A stretch of DNA of 64,000 nt from Wolinella succinogenes DSM 1740 (GCF_000196135.1 NC_005090.1:382001-446000); one strand, 5' to 3'. Counted from the first letter of the stretch, positions 1 to 7,902 are shown. The notes: generated by a model not told the origin, from the sequence alone. Numbers and translations: made by a program.

Positions 1-1
1 A

Positions 2-466
2 AAGTCGTGTCGCTTGGAATCAGAGGGTCAATATCAGATGGTGGCGATCTACCTTTGGGATCACAAAGGAGAGCCTACAAGCGCTGCCGTAGAGAAGATC
101 AATGTCCCCAAAGAGGCAAAGTGCCCCATATGTGGAATGTTTGTGGCGAAGTATCCCCATTGGGCAGCCACGATTGAGTCGCCCGAAAAGAGCTTTTTCT
201 TTGATGGGGTCAAAGATATGATGAAATTCATTTTTTTACAGAAAAAGGCTTTTGACAAAATCTATGTCAGCGATTACTACACGCTCAAAAAGATAGAGGC
301 TAAAAAGGCTTTTTATGTAGTCGGGGCGAATGTTTATGGTCCCATGGGGGCGGAGCTGATCCCCTTTGAAAAGCAGAGCGAGGCGCTCTCTTTTATGAAA
401 GATCACAATGGCCGGCGCGTGGTGAAGTTTGAAGAGATTGATGAGAAGCTCGTGGAGGGATTGTGA
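2..466 (+). CDS. NosL-family copper-binding protein, 5' end outside the window
   Basis: The reading frame is open from base 2, so the true start and any signal peptide or lipobox may lie upstream; internal candidates are TTG at 14 and ATG at 38. A CPICGMF motif starts about residue 37 counted from the TTG. Cys-X2-Cys-Gly-Met is the Cu(I)-binding signature of NosL, the accessory protein that delivers copper to nitrous oxide reductase. The rest is compatible with the NosL fold, with FFFDGVKDM in the position of the usual FDDxG segment. The stop overlaps the next start as GTGA. The neighbours are an ABC transporter and thiol-redox proteins, not nos genes, so the copper may serve another target. 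Family call good; role inferred. Confidence 0.75.
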   Translation, partial: KSCRLESEGQYQMVAIYLWDHKGEPTSAAVEKINVPKEAKCPICGMFVAKYPHWAATIESPEKSFFFDGVKDMMKFIFLQKKAFDKIYVSDYYTLKKIEAKKAFYVVGANVYGPMGAELIPFEKQSEALSFMKDHNGRRVVKFEEIDEKLVEGL

Positions 467-651
467 GGTTTATCCGTTTTTTGGCGCTCTTCTTTGGTTT
501 GGCCTATGGGGTGATTTGGCTCCACTATCTTGGATTTGATCGAGCCAAAAAGAGCCAAGAGTTAGAAAAAATTGCCTCCAAGATGAGGCACATTGAGCCC
601 TCTTTGAGTTTCAAGGGGGCATCCTACAAAGAGTTTGTCTATGATAACTAG
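463..651 (+). CDS. Small single-pass membrane protein in the NosL/ABC operon
   Basis: The product has 62 residues and a GTG start that overlaps the stop of the NosL-like gene (GTGA). Residues 4-24 form one hydrophobic helix (FLALFFGLAYGVIWLHYLGF). A short charged tail with several lysines follows, probably periplasmic. Its 3' end overlaps the permease gene by 11 nt. I recognise no family. Position and overlaps suggest translational coupling and a small accessory subunit of the neighbouring transporter. It could also be a membrane tether for one of the periplasmic proteins. Function unknown. Confidence 0.6.
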   Translation: MRFIRFLALFFGLAYGVIWLHYLGFDRAKKSQELEKIASKMRHIEPSLSFKGASYKEFVYDN

Positions 652-1750
652 AAATTTGATCGAATACTCCATCATCCTGCTTTTCAAAGATCGCTCAGAC
701 CACCTCTTTAGCTTTCTTATCTTTACTTTTATCGTCACTCTTTTGAGCGCGGTTTTGTTTATCTCTGATTCCCTCCAAAGCGATTTGGTGGAATCGGTGA
801 AATTTCAACCTGATATCGTGGTGGAAAACACCTTGGCAGGAAGAGCGTTTAAGCTCAGCGAAGAGGACTTAGAGGGGGTGGCAGAGCTAGCGGGAGTGAG
901 CGCGGTGGAGGGGGTAGTGGAGGGGCGATACTATTTTGCCCAGCAGAGAATTTGGTTTGAGATCAAAAGTGACCCTAGCCTTTCCATCAATCAGATGAGC
1001 GTGGGTGCAGGCGTGAGAGAGGCAATGAGGGCGCAGCACTATGAGGATGAGTTTAACTTCTTCACTCCCAAAGGAAAGTTCACGCTTAAGATCATCAATA
1101 CGCACTCTCCCTCCGCTCACCTCCTCTCTAATAGCGCCATCTATGTCCATCCTATCAATGCGAGGGCGATTCTTGGTTTTGGGCTGGAGGAGTATTCCAA
1201 GCTTTATGTGACCGTCCCCAATCCTAATGAAGTGGGCGACATAGCCCTCAAGATTGATCAGCTCCTCCCCACAGCCAAAGCCACTCCCAAGGAGGATGTA
1301 ATGGCGGGCTATCAACACCTCTTTTACTACAAAGGGGGAATCTTCATGATTCTCTATCTGGTTTGCATGGTCTCCTTTTTGATTCTGCTCAAAAATCAGA
1401 TCGGTCTTGTCTATGGCGAGAAAAAGAGAGAGATTGCGATTTTGCGAAGCATCGGATATGGGATCAGAGAGATCATCGCGATGAAGTTCATCCAAAATGG
1501 AGTGGTGGCGCTTAGCGCCTTTGGAATGGGAGTCTTGATCGCTTATGTCTATGTCTTTGTTGCCCAAGCGCCGCTTTTGCGTTTGATATTTTTGGGTTCA
1601 GAGTTGAGTCATAGGGTGGAGCTTACGCCCATTGTGGATCTCAATCTGCTCTTTTTGCTCTTTGTCTTTAGCGTGATTCCTTTCATGGCGTTTGTGATTT
1701 TGCCCTCGTGGAAAGTGGCGATTGCGGATATGAGTGAGGCGGTGAGATGA
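641..1750 (+). CDS. ABC transporter permease, FtsX/MacB type
   Basis: This 369-residue permease has one N-terminal membrane helix (about residues 20-42), a periplasmic domain of about 200 residues, and three C-terminal helices. The FtsX-type cytoplasmic loop is recognisable after the second helix (GEKKREIAILRSIGYG, near residues 265-280). This is the LolE/MacB/FtsX topology, which extracts lipoproteins or moves substrates within the periplasm rather than importing across the inner membrane. I prefer ATG at 641, with AAAGAG about seven bases upstream, over TTG at 635. The ATPase gene overlaps its stop (ATGA). Only one permease is encoded, so it may work as a homodimer. Substrate unknown; the NosL neighbours hint at copper or thiol chemistry. 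Confidence 0.85.
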   Translation: MITRNLIEYSIILLFKDRSDHLFSFLIFTFIVTLLSAVLFISDSLQSDLVESVKFQPDIVVENTLAGRAFKLSEEDLEGVAELAGVSAVEGVVEGRYYFAQQRIWFEIKSDPSLSINQMSVGAGVREAMRAQHYEDEFNFFTPKGKFTLKIINTHSPSAHLLSNSAIYVHPINARAILGFGLEEYSKLYVTVPNPNEVGDIALKIDQLLPTAKATPKEDVMAGYQHLFYYKGGIFMILYLVCMVSFLILLKNQIGLVYGEKKREIAILRSIGYGIREIIAMKFIQNGVVALSAFGMGVLIAYVYVFVAQAPLLRLIFLGSELSHRVELTPIVDLNLLFLLFVFSVIPFMAFVILPSWKVAIADMSEAVR

Positions 1751-2424
1751 AGCAGATCGTTGTCAATGGCGTGAGCAAGGTGTATCATGCGGGCAAAGCC
1801 AATGCTTTTTTTGCCCTAAAGAAGGTTCATTTAGAGGTTGAAAAAGGCGAAGTGGTGATTTTAAAAGGTGTGAGCGGAAGCGGAAAAAGCACGCTTCTTT
1901 CGCTTATTGGAGGATTGAGTAAGCCCACAGAGGGGGAGATTTTGGTGGAGGGGCATAATATTGCCAAGCTGCCTGATGTCATGAGCTCTTCTTATCGCCA
2001 CAAAAGCGTGGGCTTTATCTTTCAATCCTTCAATCTTTTGGCAGGACTCACGGTCTATCAAAATGTGATGGCGCCCCTTGGTCTCACTCAGCTAAGAGGC
2101 GCAGAGATAGAGGAGCGGATCCATTGGGCGCTTGGCGTGGCGTGCATTGATCACAAAAAGCATCAAAAGGTTGGAGAGTTAAGCGGAGGCGAGCGTCAAC
2201 GCTGTGCGATTGCTAGAGCGATTGTCATGAATCCTGCCATGATTTTAGCGGATGAGCCCACGGCGAATCTAGACGCTCAAAACAGTCTCGCCTTTGTCGA
2301 GATTCTAAAAAGCTTCAAGCAAATGGGCAAGAGCGTGCTCATTGCAACGCACGACCCCCTTTTTGATGAGGTGGGAGAGGTGGATCGCTCTTTGATGATG
2401 AGGGATGGAGAGATTCTCTTATGA
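1747..2424 (+). CDS. ABC transporter ATP-binding protein, LolD/MacB type
   Basis: This 225-residue nucleotide-binding subunit has every motif: Walker A GVSGSGKST near residue 41, Q-loop FIFQSFN, signature LSGGERQR near residue 144, Walker B MILADEPTANLD, and switch His in ATHDP. The sequence is typical of the LolD/FtsE/MacB group, which pairs with FtsX-type permeases such as the preceding gene. It starts inside the permease stop (ATGA) and ends inside the next gene's start (ATGA), so translation is coupled on both sides. ATP hydrolysis should drive the 641-1750 permease in the inner membrane. Confidence 0.92.
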   Translation: MKQIVVNGVSKVYHAGKANAFFALKKVHLEVEKGEVVILKGVSGSGKSTLLSLIGGLSKPTEGEILVEGHNIAKLPDVMSSSYRHKSVGFIFQSFNLLAGLTVYQNVMAPLGLTQLRGAEIEERIHWALGVACIDHKKHQKVGELSGGERQRCAIARAIVMNPAMILADEPTANLDAQNSLAFVEILKSFKQMGKSVLIATHDPLFDEVGEVDRSLMMRDGEILL

Positions 2425-3374
2425 GTATCTTTTTGTCGCATGAAATCGTGGTCTTTTTGCTGGTGGAGGCGATTATCTTGGTGCTCATGGGGATAGCTTG
2501 CGGAAACATCCTCTATATTCTGCGTCATTGGGATTTTGAGGCAACCACCTCTTTGCAGTATCGTTTAGAGAAGAGGAACTATCTTGTCAATACGATTCTC
2601 TACTTCACCGTCGGAGTGAAGATAACCCTCTTCCTCTTTTATGTGCAGTCGCTTGGCTCTCTCTCGGGGGTGGTTCCTGGGGCGATGTGTTCAGCGGGAG
2701 TGGTTGGAGCCAATGGATATGGGAATCCTCTGCTACTTTTAAAGATTCTTCTGATCTTTGGATTGGGGCTTTGGATCACGATCAACAAGCTTGATCTATT
2801 AGCGCCCAACTTTCCCTATCTGAGGCGAAAATATTGGCTTTTTTTGGGGCTTTTTGTCGGAATCTTGGGGGAGTTTGCTCTGGAGTTGACCTACTTCTCT
2901 AATATCCCTTTGAGCGTGCCTGTCTTTTGCTGTTCAGTGCTTTTTCAAGCACCTAGGCTCCCTTTTGGATACACTCAGGCCTCTTTGGTGATTCTCTTTT
3001 ATCTTTTTTGGTTTTTGATCACTCTGCTCAATGGTTTGAAAAATAGCTTGGCGAGCTTTTTTTGCAATCTTATCTTTCTTTTTATCGGCTACTACGCCAT
3101 CACCTACTTTTTTGGTCTTTATGTCTATGAGATGCCCAATCATCAGTGCCCCTATTGCATGCTTCAAAGAGAGTATTACTATGTTGGGTATGGAATCTGG
3201 ATGGGGCTTTTTGGAGGAGTCTTTTTTGGAATCACCCCTTTTTTGGTGGAGAAGTTCACACGCCATCGGCTTGATGAGTGGCTTTTGTACTCCAGTCTTG
3301 CTCACGCCTTCGTGGGATTTGTCTGTACAGCCTATGTGGTGCGATACTATTTGATCAATGGGGTTTTTCTATGA
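2421..3374 (+). CDS. Polytopic membrane protein with CPYC motif, function unknown
   Basis: The product has 317 residues and about eight predicted membrane helices. Cysteines cluster oddly for a membrane protein: MCSAG near residue 89, FCCS near 168, and HQCPYCMLQREY near 244-255. A membrane CPYC recalls DsbB, DsbI and VKOR-type thiol oxidoreductases, although the overall length and helix count do not match them. A thiol-disulfide exchange or metal-relay role fits the thioredoxin-like protein two genes downstream and the NosL proteins in the same operon. It overlaps both neighbours by 4 nt (ATGA). I do not recognise the family; the function is inferred from the motif and neighbours only. Confidence 0.6.
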   Translation: MSIFLSHEIVVFLLVEAIILVLMGIACGNILYILRHWDFEATTSLQYRLEKRNYLVNTILYFTVGVKITLFLFYVQSLGSLSGVVPGAMCSAGVVGANGYGNPLLLLKILLIFGLGLWITINKLDLLAPNFPYLRRKYWLFLGLFVGILGEFALELTYFSNIPLSVPVFCCSVLFQAPRLPFGYTQASLVILFYLFWFLITLLNGLKNSLASFFCNLIFLFIGYYAITYFFGLYVYEMPNHQCPYCMLQREYYYVGYGIWMGLFGGVFFGITPFLVEKFTRHRLDEWLLYSSLAHAFVGFVCTAYVVRYYLINGVFL

Positions 3375-3880
3375 TTAGGAGCATCTTGGGGGGAGCGATT
3401 CTTGTAATGGGGGTGTTGGGGTTGTTTCTCTTAGCCAATCCCGAAGAGAAAAGCGTCTGGGTGGTTCGCGGAAATATGCAAAAAGAGCCTTTGGAGATTG
3501 TGCTTGAGAGGTATTTTTGTTCAGAGAACAGGGTTCCTATTTTGGAGCTTCACAACACGGCTCAAGCGATCAAACCCAACGGAGAGACCTATTTTTTTGC
3601 CGATGTAGGGAGCCTCTTTTTGTGGTTGGATCGTCAAAAAGATAAAGAGGAGATGACTCTTTGGGTCTATGCCCAAGATACAGAGCGATATGTTCCTGCG
3701 CAGGGCGCTTGGTATTCTCGCATCGATGTGACACCGATGGGATATGGCTTTGGGGCGTATGAGTTTCATATTTATGGTTTGGCGGATTACTACTACGAAG
3801 AGGTGCAGCAACTGGCTCTTCGCGGGGAGACACTTTGGTATCCGATGGTTCGCCAGCTGCTAGTAGAAAATAGACTATAA
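3371..3880 (+). CDS. Membrane-anchored NosL-like protein lacking the CxxCGM motif
   Basis: I place the start at ATG 3371, overlapping the previous stop (ATGA); the frame extends upstream but only antiparallel to coding sequence. The 169-residue product has an N-terminal anchor helix (residues 4-21). The body reads like NosL: an AQAI segment, FFADVGSLFLWL in place of the FDD segment, VYAQDTE, and a TPMGYGFGAYE stretch typical of NosL C-termini. The copper motif is absent. Only one cysteine (near residue 49, YFCSENR) lies where CxxCGM should be. It may hold or dock to the metal-loaded NosL protein encoded first in the operon, or bind another ligand. Homology is judged by eye. Confidence 0.6.
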   Translation: MIRSILGGAILVMGVLGLFLLANPEEKSVWVVRGNMQKEPLEIVLERYFCSENRVPILELHNTAQAIKPNGETYFFADVGSLFLWLDRQKDKEEMTLWVYAQDTERYVPAQGAWYSRIDVTPMGYGFGAYEFHIYGLADYYYEEVQQLALRGETLWYPMVRQLLVENRL

Positions 3881-3895
3881 AGAAGGAGAGAAAAG

Positions 3896-4288
3896 ATGCG
3901 GCTTTTTTGGCGATCCCTTTGGATGGGCTGTTTGTTAGGGAGTGTTTGGCTTCATGCCGAATCGTTAGAGTCAGGGAGCATAAGAGCGCTCAAAGAGAAT
4001 AAACTCTTGCTTGTTAGTATTGAGAGCGAGGCTTGTCCCTACTGCAAAAAGATGAAGAGAGAGATTTTTGAAGAGGCGAAGTATCGCCAAGAGATTGAGA
4101 AGCGATATGTTCACCTAGTCTTTAATAATCGAGACTCTTCTCTGCCGCCTGATCTGCGTGCCCCCTATGTGCCCGCCAATGCGATTCTCTCACCTAAAGA
4201 TCAGAGCATCTTGGATGCTTATGTGGGATACATTGCTCCAGAGCGCTTCATGAAGATTCTAGAGGAGACCCACAAGGGGGTGCAATAG
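3896..4288 (+). CDS. Periplasmic thioredoxin-fold protein (CPYC)
   Basis: The 130-residue product has a signal peptide (residues 1-21, ending LHAES) and a thioredoxin-type active site EACPYCKKM with Cys47 and Cys50. The later VPANAIL contains the cis-Pro-like position of the fold. Length and layout match the small periplasmic thioredoxin-like (SoxW/DUF255-type) proteins. A strong AAGGAGAG lies seven bases before the ATG, so this gene may be translated independently of the overlapping genes upstream. It probably reduces or isomerises cysteines of the NosL-like or CPYC membrane proteins; that partner assignment is inferred from position. Confidence 0.8.
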   Translation: MRLFWRSLWMGCLLGSVWLHAESLESGSIRALKENKLLLVSIESEACPYCKKMKREIFEEAKYRQEIEKRYVHLVFNNRDSSLPPDLRAPYVPANAILSPKDQSILDAYVGYIAPERFMKILEETHKGVQ

Positions 4289-4377
4289 TTTGTCGGGCTC
4301 TTGGTTTTGAGTCTCTGTGAGATTTGAGGATTTTTTGTCTAAGATGGGGAGAAAACTTTTTGAGCGAGGAGATAAAG

Positions 4378-5088
4378 ATGGCAGAGGTTCGTTTAGAAGG
4401 CAGAGTTTTGGGCTTGCGCGTGGGCAAAAAGCGCGATGGTGTCTTTAGAGCCAAGGGAGTCGAGGGGGAGCCCTCAGCCATCGGCAAGACTCCCGTGCAA
4501 GAGGCGCTTTTAGAGAGCGAAGGATTAAGGGGTGATGAGCAAGCCGATAGAGCAAATCATGGAGGAATCCATAAAGCCATTCTCCTCTTTTCTATCGATT
4601 CATACCAAAAACTTGCCCTCCAAACGGGTTTGACCTTTGATGTGGAGAATCAAGCCCTTCTGGGAGAAAATCTCCTTGTCGAGGGGCTCAATGAGTCATC
4701 CGTTTGTGCAGGGGATCGATTCTTGGTGGGTGAGGCGGAGATTGAAATCTCCCAACCGCGCCAACCCTGCTGGAAGCTCTCAGCCAATAATGACCGAAGC
4801 GATCTTTCGCTTCAAATCTATCGTTTGGGGCTCACAGGCTGGTATGCACGGGTGATCTCTGGTGGAGTGATTCGTCAAAACGAGACCCTAAAGCTCCTCT
4901 CTAGACCCCATGAGAGACTCACGATCGCCGCACTCAATCGCCTGATCCAAGATGTCTCCAAGGATGCGCCTCTCCTAAGCGAAGCGCTAGCGTGTGAAGC
5001 GCTCTCTCCCAACTTCAAAAATGCACTCCGCTATTGTCTAGAGCACCATATTAACACCCCGCCTGCCTACATTCACCTCCCAAGCTAA
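4378..5088 (+). CDS. MOSC domain protein, YiiM-like
   Basis: The 236-residue product has the MOSC beta-barrel (about residues 40-165) with the conserved QPRQPCWKL cysteine, and a C-terminal helical 3-alpha domain (about residues 175-225), the arrangement of E. coli YiiM. MOSC proteins bind molybdenum cofactor or sulfur; YiiM-type members reduce N-hydroxylated compounds. ATG 4378 is chosen because GAGGAG precedes it by six bases and homology begins there; the frame is open further upstream. The tungsten enzyme genes follow after 175 bases. A shared pterin-cofactor theme is possible but unproven. Confidence 0.85.
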   Translation: MAEVRLEGRVLGLRVGKKRDGVFRAKGVEGEPSAIGKTPVQEALLESEGLRGDEQADRANHGGIHKAILLFSIDSYQKLALQTGLTFDVENQALLGENLLVEGLNESSVCAGDRFLVGEAEIEISQPRQPCWKLSANNDRSDLSLQIYRLGLTGWYARVISGGVIRQNETLKLLSRPHERLTIAALNRLIQDVSKDAPLLSEALACEALSPNFKNALRYCLEHHINTPPAYIHLPS

Positions 5089-5174
5089 AGAAGCGCTCGC
5101 GAGGGGGCTGGCTATACAAAAAGCTCCATAAATGTAATTGTTTCAAAAAGTGATATGTAAAAATCGCCTATCGA

Positions 5175-5188
5175 CTTTCCGCGAAAAG
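5175..5188. promoter_or_regulatory. Imperfect palindrome upstream of the aldehyde oxidoreductase gene
   Basis: CTTTCCGCGAAAAG is a 14-base sequence with six of seven positions palindromic around CGCG, about 75 bases before the ATG at 5264. It is the only notable dyad in the 175-base gap between the MOSC gene and the oxidoreductase operon. Operator function is a guess. I saw no convincing -35/-10 pair in this gap. Confidence 0.25.
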
Positions 5189-5263
5189 GGTTGGAATCTT
5201 TAAGAGTTTTGGACGAGAATAGAGAGTGAACCTTTTGCAAAATCTCTCATCAAGGAGTCCCTT

Positions 5264-6991
5264 ATGGCTGAAATGATCTACCGAGTCAACATGAGCGAAA
5301 AGAGTTTTTCTATCAGTGAGTGCCCTAAAGAGTGGCAAGAATTTGGGGGTCGAGGACTCACTTCAGCGATTGTAGCGGCTGAAGTTGATCCCCTCTGTCA
5401 TCCCTTGGGAGCAAACAATAAGCTGGTTTTTGCCCCGGGCTCCCTCTCTGGAACTACAGCGGCCAACTCAGGACGCACCTCTGTGGGCGCTAAAAGCCCT
5501 CTCACCAATGGAATCAAAGAGAGCAATGTCGGCGGGACAAGCGCTCAAGCCTTTGCCAAGCTTGGAATCAAAGCGCTAATTATTGAAGGAGCGGCGCCTG
5601 AGGGTCAATTTTATCGATTGCATATCACTAAAGATAATGTAGAGTTTATTGATGCCAAAGAGATTCTTGGGAAGAACAATCGCTATGTGACCGAGAAGAT
5701 GCTCGAACTCTACGGACGCAAGGTCTCCGTGCTCACCATCGGAAGAGCAGGAGAGAATCGAATGCTAGTGTCCAACATCTCCGTCAAAGATCCCGATGGC
5801 AAGCTAAGAAGCATGGGGCGAGGTGCAATGGGTGCAGTGATGGGCTCTAAGGGTCTAAAATGCGTCACGGTTGATCAGGGTAGCACCAATGAGGTGAATT
5901 ATGTCGATGAGGCGCGATTCCGCGAGGCAGCGAAGGTGTTTGCCACCTCTCTCAAAGAGGATGATGTGAGCGGCAAGGGCTTACCCGCCTTTGGGACCAA
6001 TGTCCTTGTGAATATCATCAACGAAGCGGGTGCTCTCCCCACGCGAAACTTCCGATCGGGTCGTTTTGAGTTTGCCGAGAACATCTCAGGCGAGACCATG
6101 GCGGAGAATATCAAAGCCAGAGGCGGAAAGACCACTCACGGATGTCACGCGGGCTGTATTATTCAATGCTCTCAAGTCTATAACACCCCTGAGGGCGAGT
6201 ATCAGACTTCGGGCTTTGAGTATGAGATGATTTGGGCGTATGGCGCCCATACGGGCATCAATGATCTAGATGTGATTGCCCAAATCGATTCGATTTTGGA
6301 TGATTATGGACTAGATGCCATTGAAACGGGAGTGACCTTTGGGGTTGCCGTGGATGCGGGAATCCTTGAGTATGGAGATGGAAAGCGAGTCGTTGAGTTG
6401 CTTGAGGAGATCAACAACGCTACTCCTTTGGGTCGAATCCTAGGCTCAGGTGCGGCCAACCTTGGACGATGTTATGGCCTCTCTAGGGTGCCTGTGGTCA
6501 AAGGACAATCCATCCCTGCCTATGATCCAAGAGCCATCAAAGGTCAAGGAATCACCTACGCCACCACTACGATGGGAGCCGATCACACCGCAGGATACGC
6601 CGTTGCAGTGAATATCCTTGGAAGCGGAGGGACGCTTGATCCTCTCAAAAAAGAGGGGCAAATCGAGCTTAGCCGCAATCTCCAAATCGCCACCGCCGCT
6701 GTGGATAGCACGGGAATGTGCATCTTCACCGCCTTCCCTATGCTCTCTGACCCCAAAGCGATGCCTGCTTTGGTGCAGATGATCGAAGCCAAAACAGGGG
6801 CGACCCTTGGAATGGATGGATTGGTCGAATATGGCAAGAAGGTGCTCAAACTTGAGCGAAATTTCAACGAGCGCGCAGGATTGAATAGGGCGCATGATCG
6901 ATTGCCTGAGTTTTTCAAAGAGCCCCTGCCACCTCACAATGTGGTCTGGGATTTCACCGATGAAGAGCTTGATAGCCTCTGGAACTTTTAA
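5264..6991 (+). CDS. aor: Aldehyde ferredoxin oxidoreductase (tungsten enzyme family)
   Basis: The 575-residue product carries the hallmarks of the family: an N-terminal GGRGLTSAI stretch that binds the bis-pterin cofactor, a cysteine cluster HGCHAGCIIQC near residue 297, and a distal cysteine in DSTGMCIF near residue 485 to complete the [4Fe-4S] site. The cluster reads Cys-X3-Cys-X3-Cys rather than the Cys-X2-Cys-X3-Cys of archaeal AOR. Enzymes of this family oxidise aldehydes to carboxylates, or reduce acids, with ferredoxin. A clear AAGGAG lies seven bases before the ATG. MoaD-like and MoeB-like genes follow directly, so the operon probably makes part of its own cofactor. Substrate unknown. 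Confidence 0.88.
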   Translation: MAEMIYRVNMSEKSFSISECPKEWQEFGGRGLTSAIVAAEVDPLCHPLGANNKLVFAPGSLSGTTAANSGRTSVGAKSPLTNGIKESNVGGTSAQAFAKLGIKALIIEGAAPEGQFYRLHITKDNVEFIDAKEILGKNNRYVTEKMLELYGRKVSVLTIGRAGENRMLVSNISVKDPDGKLRSMGRGAMGAVMGSKGLKCVTVDQGSTNEVNYVDEARFREAAKVFATSLKEDDVSGKGLPAFGTNVLVNIINEAGALPTRNFRSGRFEFAENISGETMAENIKARGGKTTHGCHAGCIIQCSQVYNTPEGEYQTSGFEYEMIWAYGAHTGINDLDVIAQIDSILDDYGLDAIETGVTFGVAVDAGILEYGDGKRVVELLEEINNATPLGRILGSGAANLGRCYGLSRVPVVKGQSIPAYDPRAIKGQGITYATTTMGADHTAGYAVAVNILGSGGTLDPLKKEGQIELSRNLQIATAAVDSTGMCIFTAFPMLSDPKAMPALVQMIEAKTGATLGMDGLVEYGKKVLKLERNFNERAGLNRAHDRLPEFFKEPLPPHNVVWDFTDEELDSLWNF

Positions 6992-6993
6992 TC

Positions 6994-7224
6994 ATGCGAA
7001 TCACTGTCCGCCTTTTTGCTCAATATCGGGAAGGTTTTTTCAAAGAGGAGGTGCGTGAGTTTCCTCTAGAGACCACAGTGCAAGAGGTGATTGAGAGCCT
7101 TGGAATCAGGGTCGATCTCTATCCCATCGGAATCATGGTGCTCAATGGGCGCCACGCCTCTTTGGAGACGATTCTCCATGAGGGGGATGTGCTTGGGCTC
7201 TTTCCTAAGGTGGGTGGCGGATGA
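6994..7224 (+). CDS. MoaD/ThiS-like sulfur carrier protein
   Basis: The 76-residue beta-grasp protein ends in KVGGG, giving the Gly-Gly C-terminus that ThiF/MoeB enzymes adenylate and thiocarboxylate. It starts three bases after the oxidoreductase stop and overlaps the activating-enzyme gene by 4 nt (ATGA). In this position it most likely supplies the dithiolene sulfur of the tungsten pyranopterin, as a dedicated MoaD. Length and ending are typical. A general thiamine or molybdopterin role cannot be excluded. Confidence 0.85.
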   Translation: MRITVRLFAQYREGFFKEEVREFPLETTVQEVIESLGIRVDLYPIGIMVLNGRHASLETILHEGDVLGLFPKVGGG

Positions 7225-7892
7225 GTGGGTTAAACGAGCGCTATCTTCGCAACCACGCCACGCTCTCCTTGGAGGATCAGGCACACCTAGGCGAGTGCAG
7301 GGTGATGATCATCGGGTGCGGAGGGCTGGGCGGCTATGTCGCTGAGAATCTCACCCGTTTGGGGGTGGGGAAGCTGGATCTGGTCGATCCAGATGAGTTT
7401 GCCATTCACAATCTCAATCGCCAAAGGTTCTCTAACACTCAAACCCTCCATCAAAACAAAGCCCAATGTGCCGCATTTGCGCTAGAGGTGATCAATCCAG
7501 AAGCCAAGCTTACGCCTTTAGAGGTGGGGCTTGAAGAGATCGAAGAGACACGCTTTAAAGAGGTCGATCTGCTGGTGGATGCGCTGGATAATAGTGCCTC
7601 TAGGCGCTATCTCCAAAAAATCGCCGTGGCTTACCAGAAGCCGCTTGTGCATGGAGCCATCGGAGGCTTGGGGATGCAGTACGGACTCAATGTGCCCCTA
7701 GAGAAACTTTATGCTGAGGATAGTTTTGGGGCGGAGAAGAGGGAGGGGAATCTCTCTTTTGTCGCCTCAGGATGCGCGGCGATGATGAGCTATTTGGCGA
7801 TGATCTCTCTTTTGGGTAGAGCGCAGGCGCATGAAGGAATTCTCTATCGATTCGATTGGTGCGACATGGAGATCACCCCCCTCTCTTTTTGA
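7221..7892 (+). CDS. ThiF/MoeB/HesA-type sulfur-carrier adenylyltransferase
   Basis: The 223-residue product shows the E1-like nucleotide-binding fold: GCGGLGGYVAENL near residue 32, DLVDPDEFAIHNLNRQ with the Arg that contacts ATP, and DALDN near residue 114. It lacks the rhodanese domain of longer MoeB/MOCS3 proteins and the paired CxxC zinc sites. A cysteine at FVASGCAAMM is a candidate catalytic thiol. It should activate the C-terminal Gly-Gly of the adjacent MoaD-like protein for tungsten cofactor synthesis. Start ATG 7221 overlaps the MoaD-like stop. Family certain; specificity inferred from the operon. Confidence 0.87.
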   Translation: MSGLNERYLRNHATLSLEDQAHLGECRVMIIGCGGLGGYVAENLTRLGVGKLDLVDPDEFAIHNLNRQRFSNTQTLHQNKAQCAAFALEVINPEAKLTPLEVGLEEIEETRFKEVDLLVDALDNSASRRYLQKIAVAYQKPLVHGAIGGLGMQYGLNVPLEKLYAEDSFGAEKREGNLSFVASGCAAMMSYLAMISLLGRAQAHEGILYRFDWCDMEITPLSF

Positions 7893-7902
7893 TTCATCCA
7901 AG

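Noticed and set aside
887-1567. 226-codon minus-strand frame inside the FtsX-type permease gene
   Set aside because: Shadow of the permease; no homology, no ribosome binding site, and composition typical of antisense.
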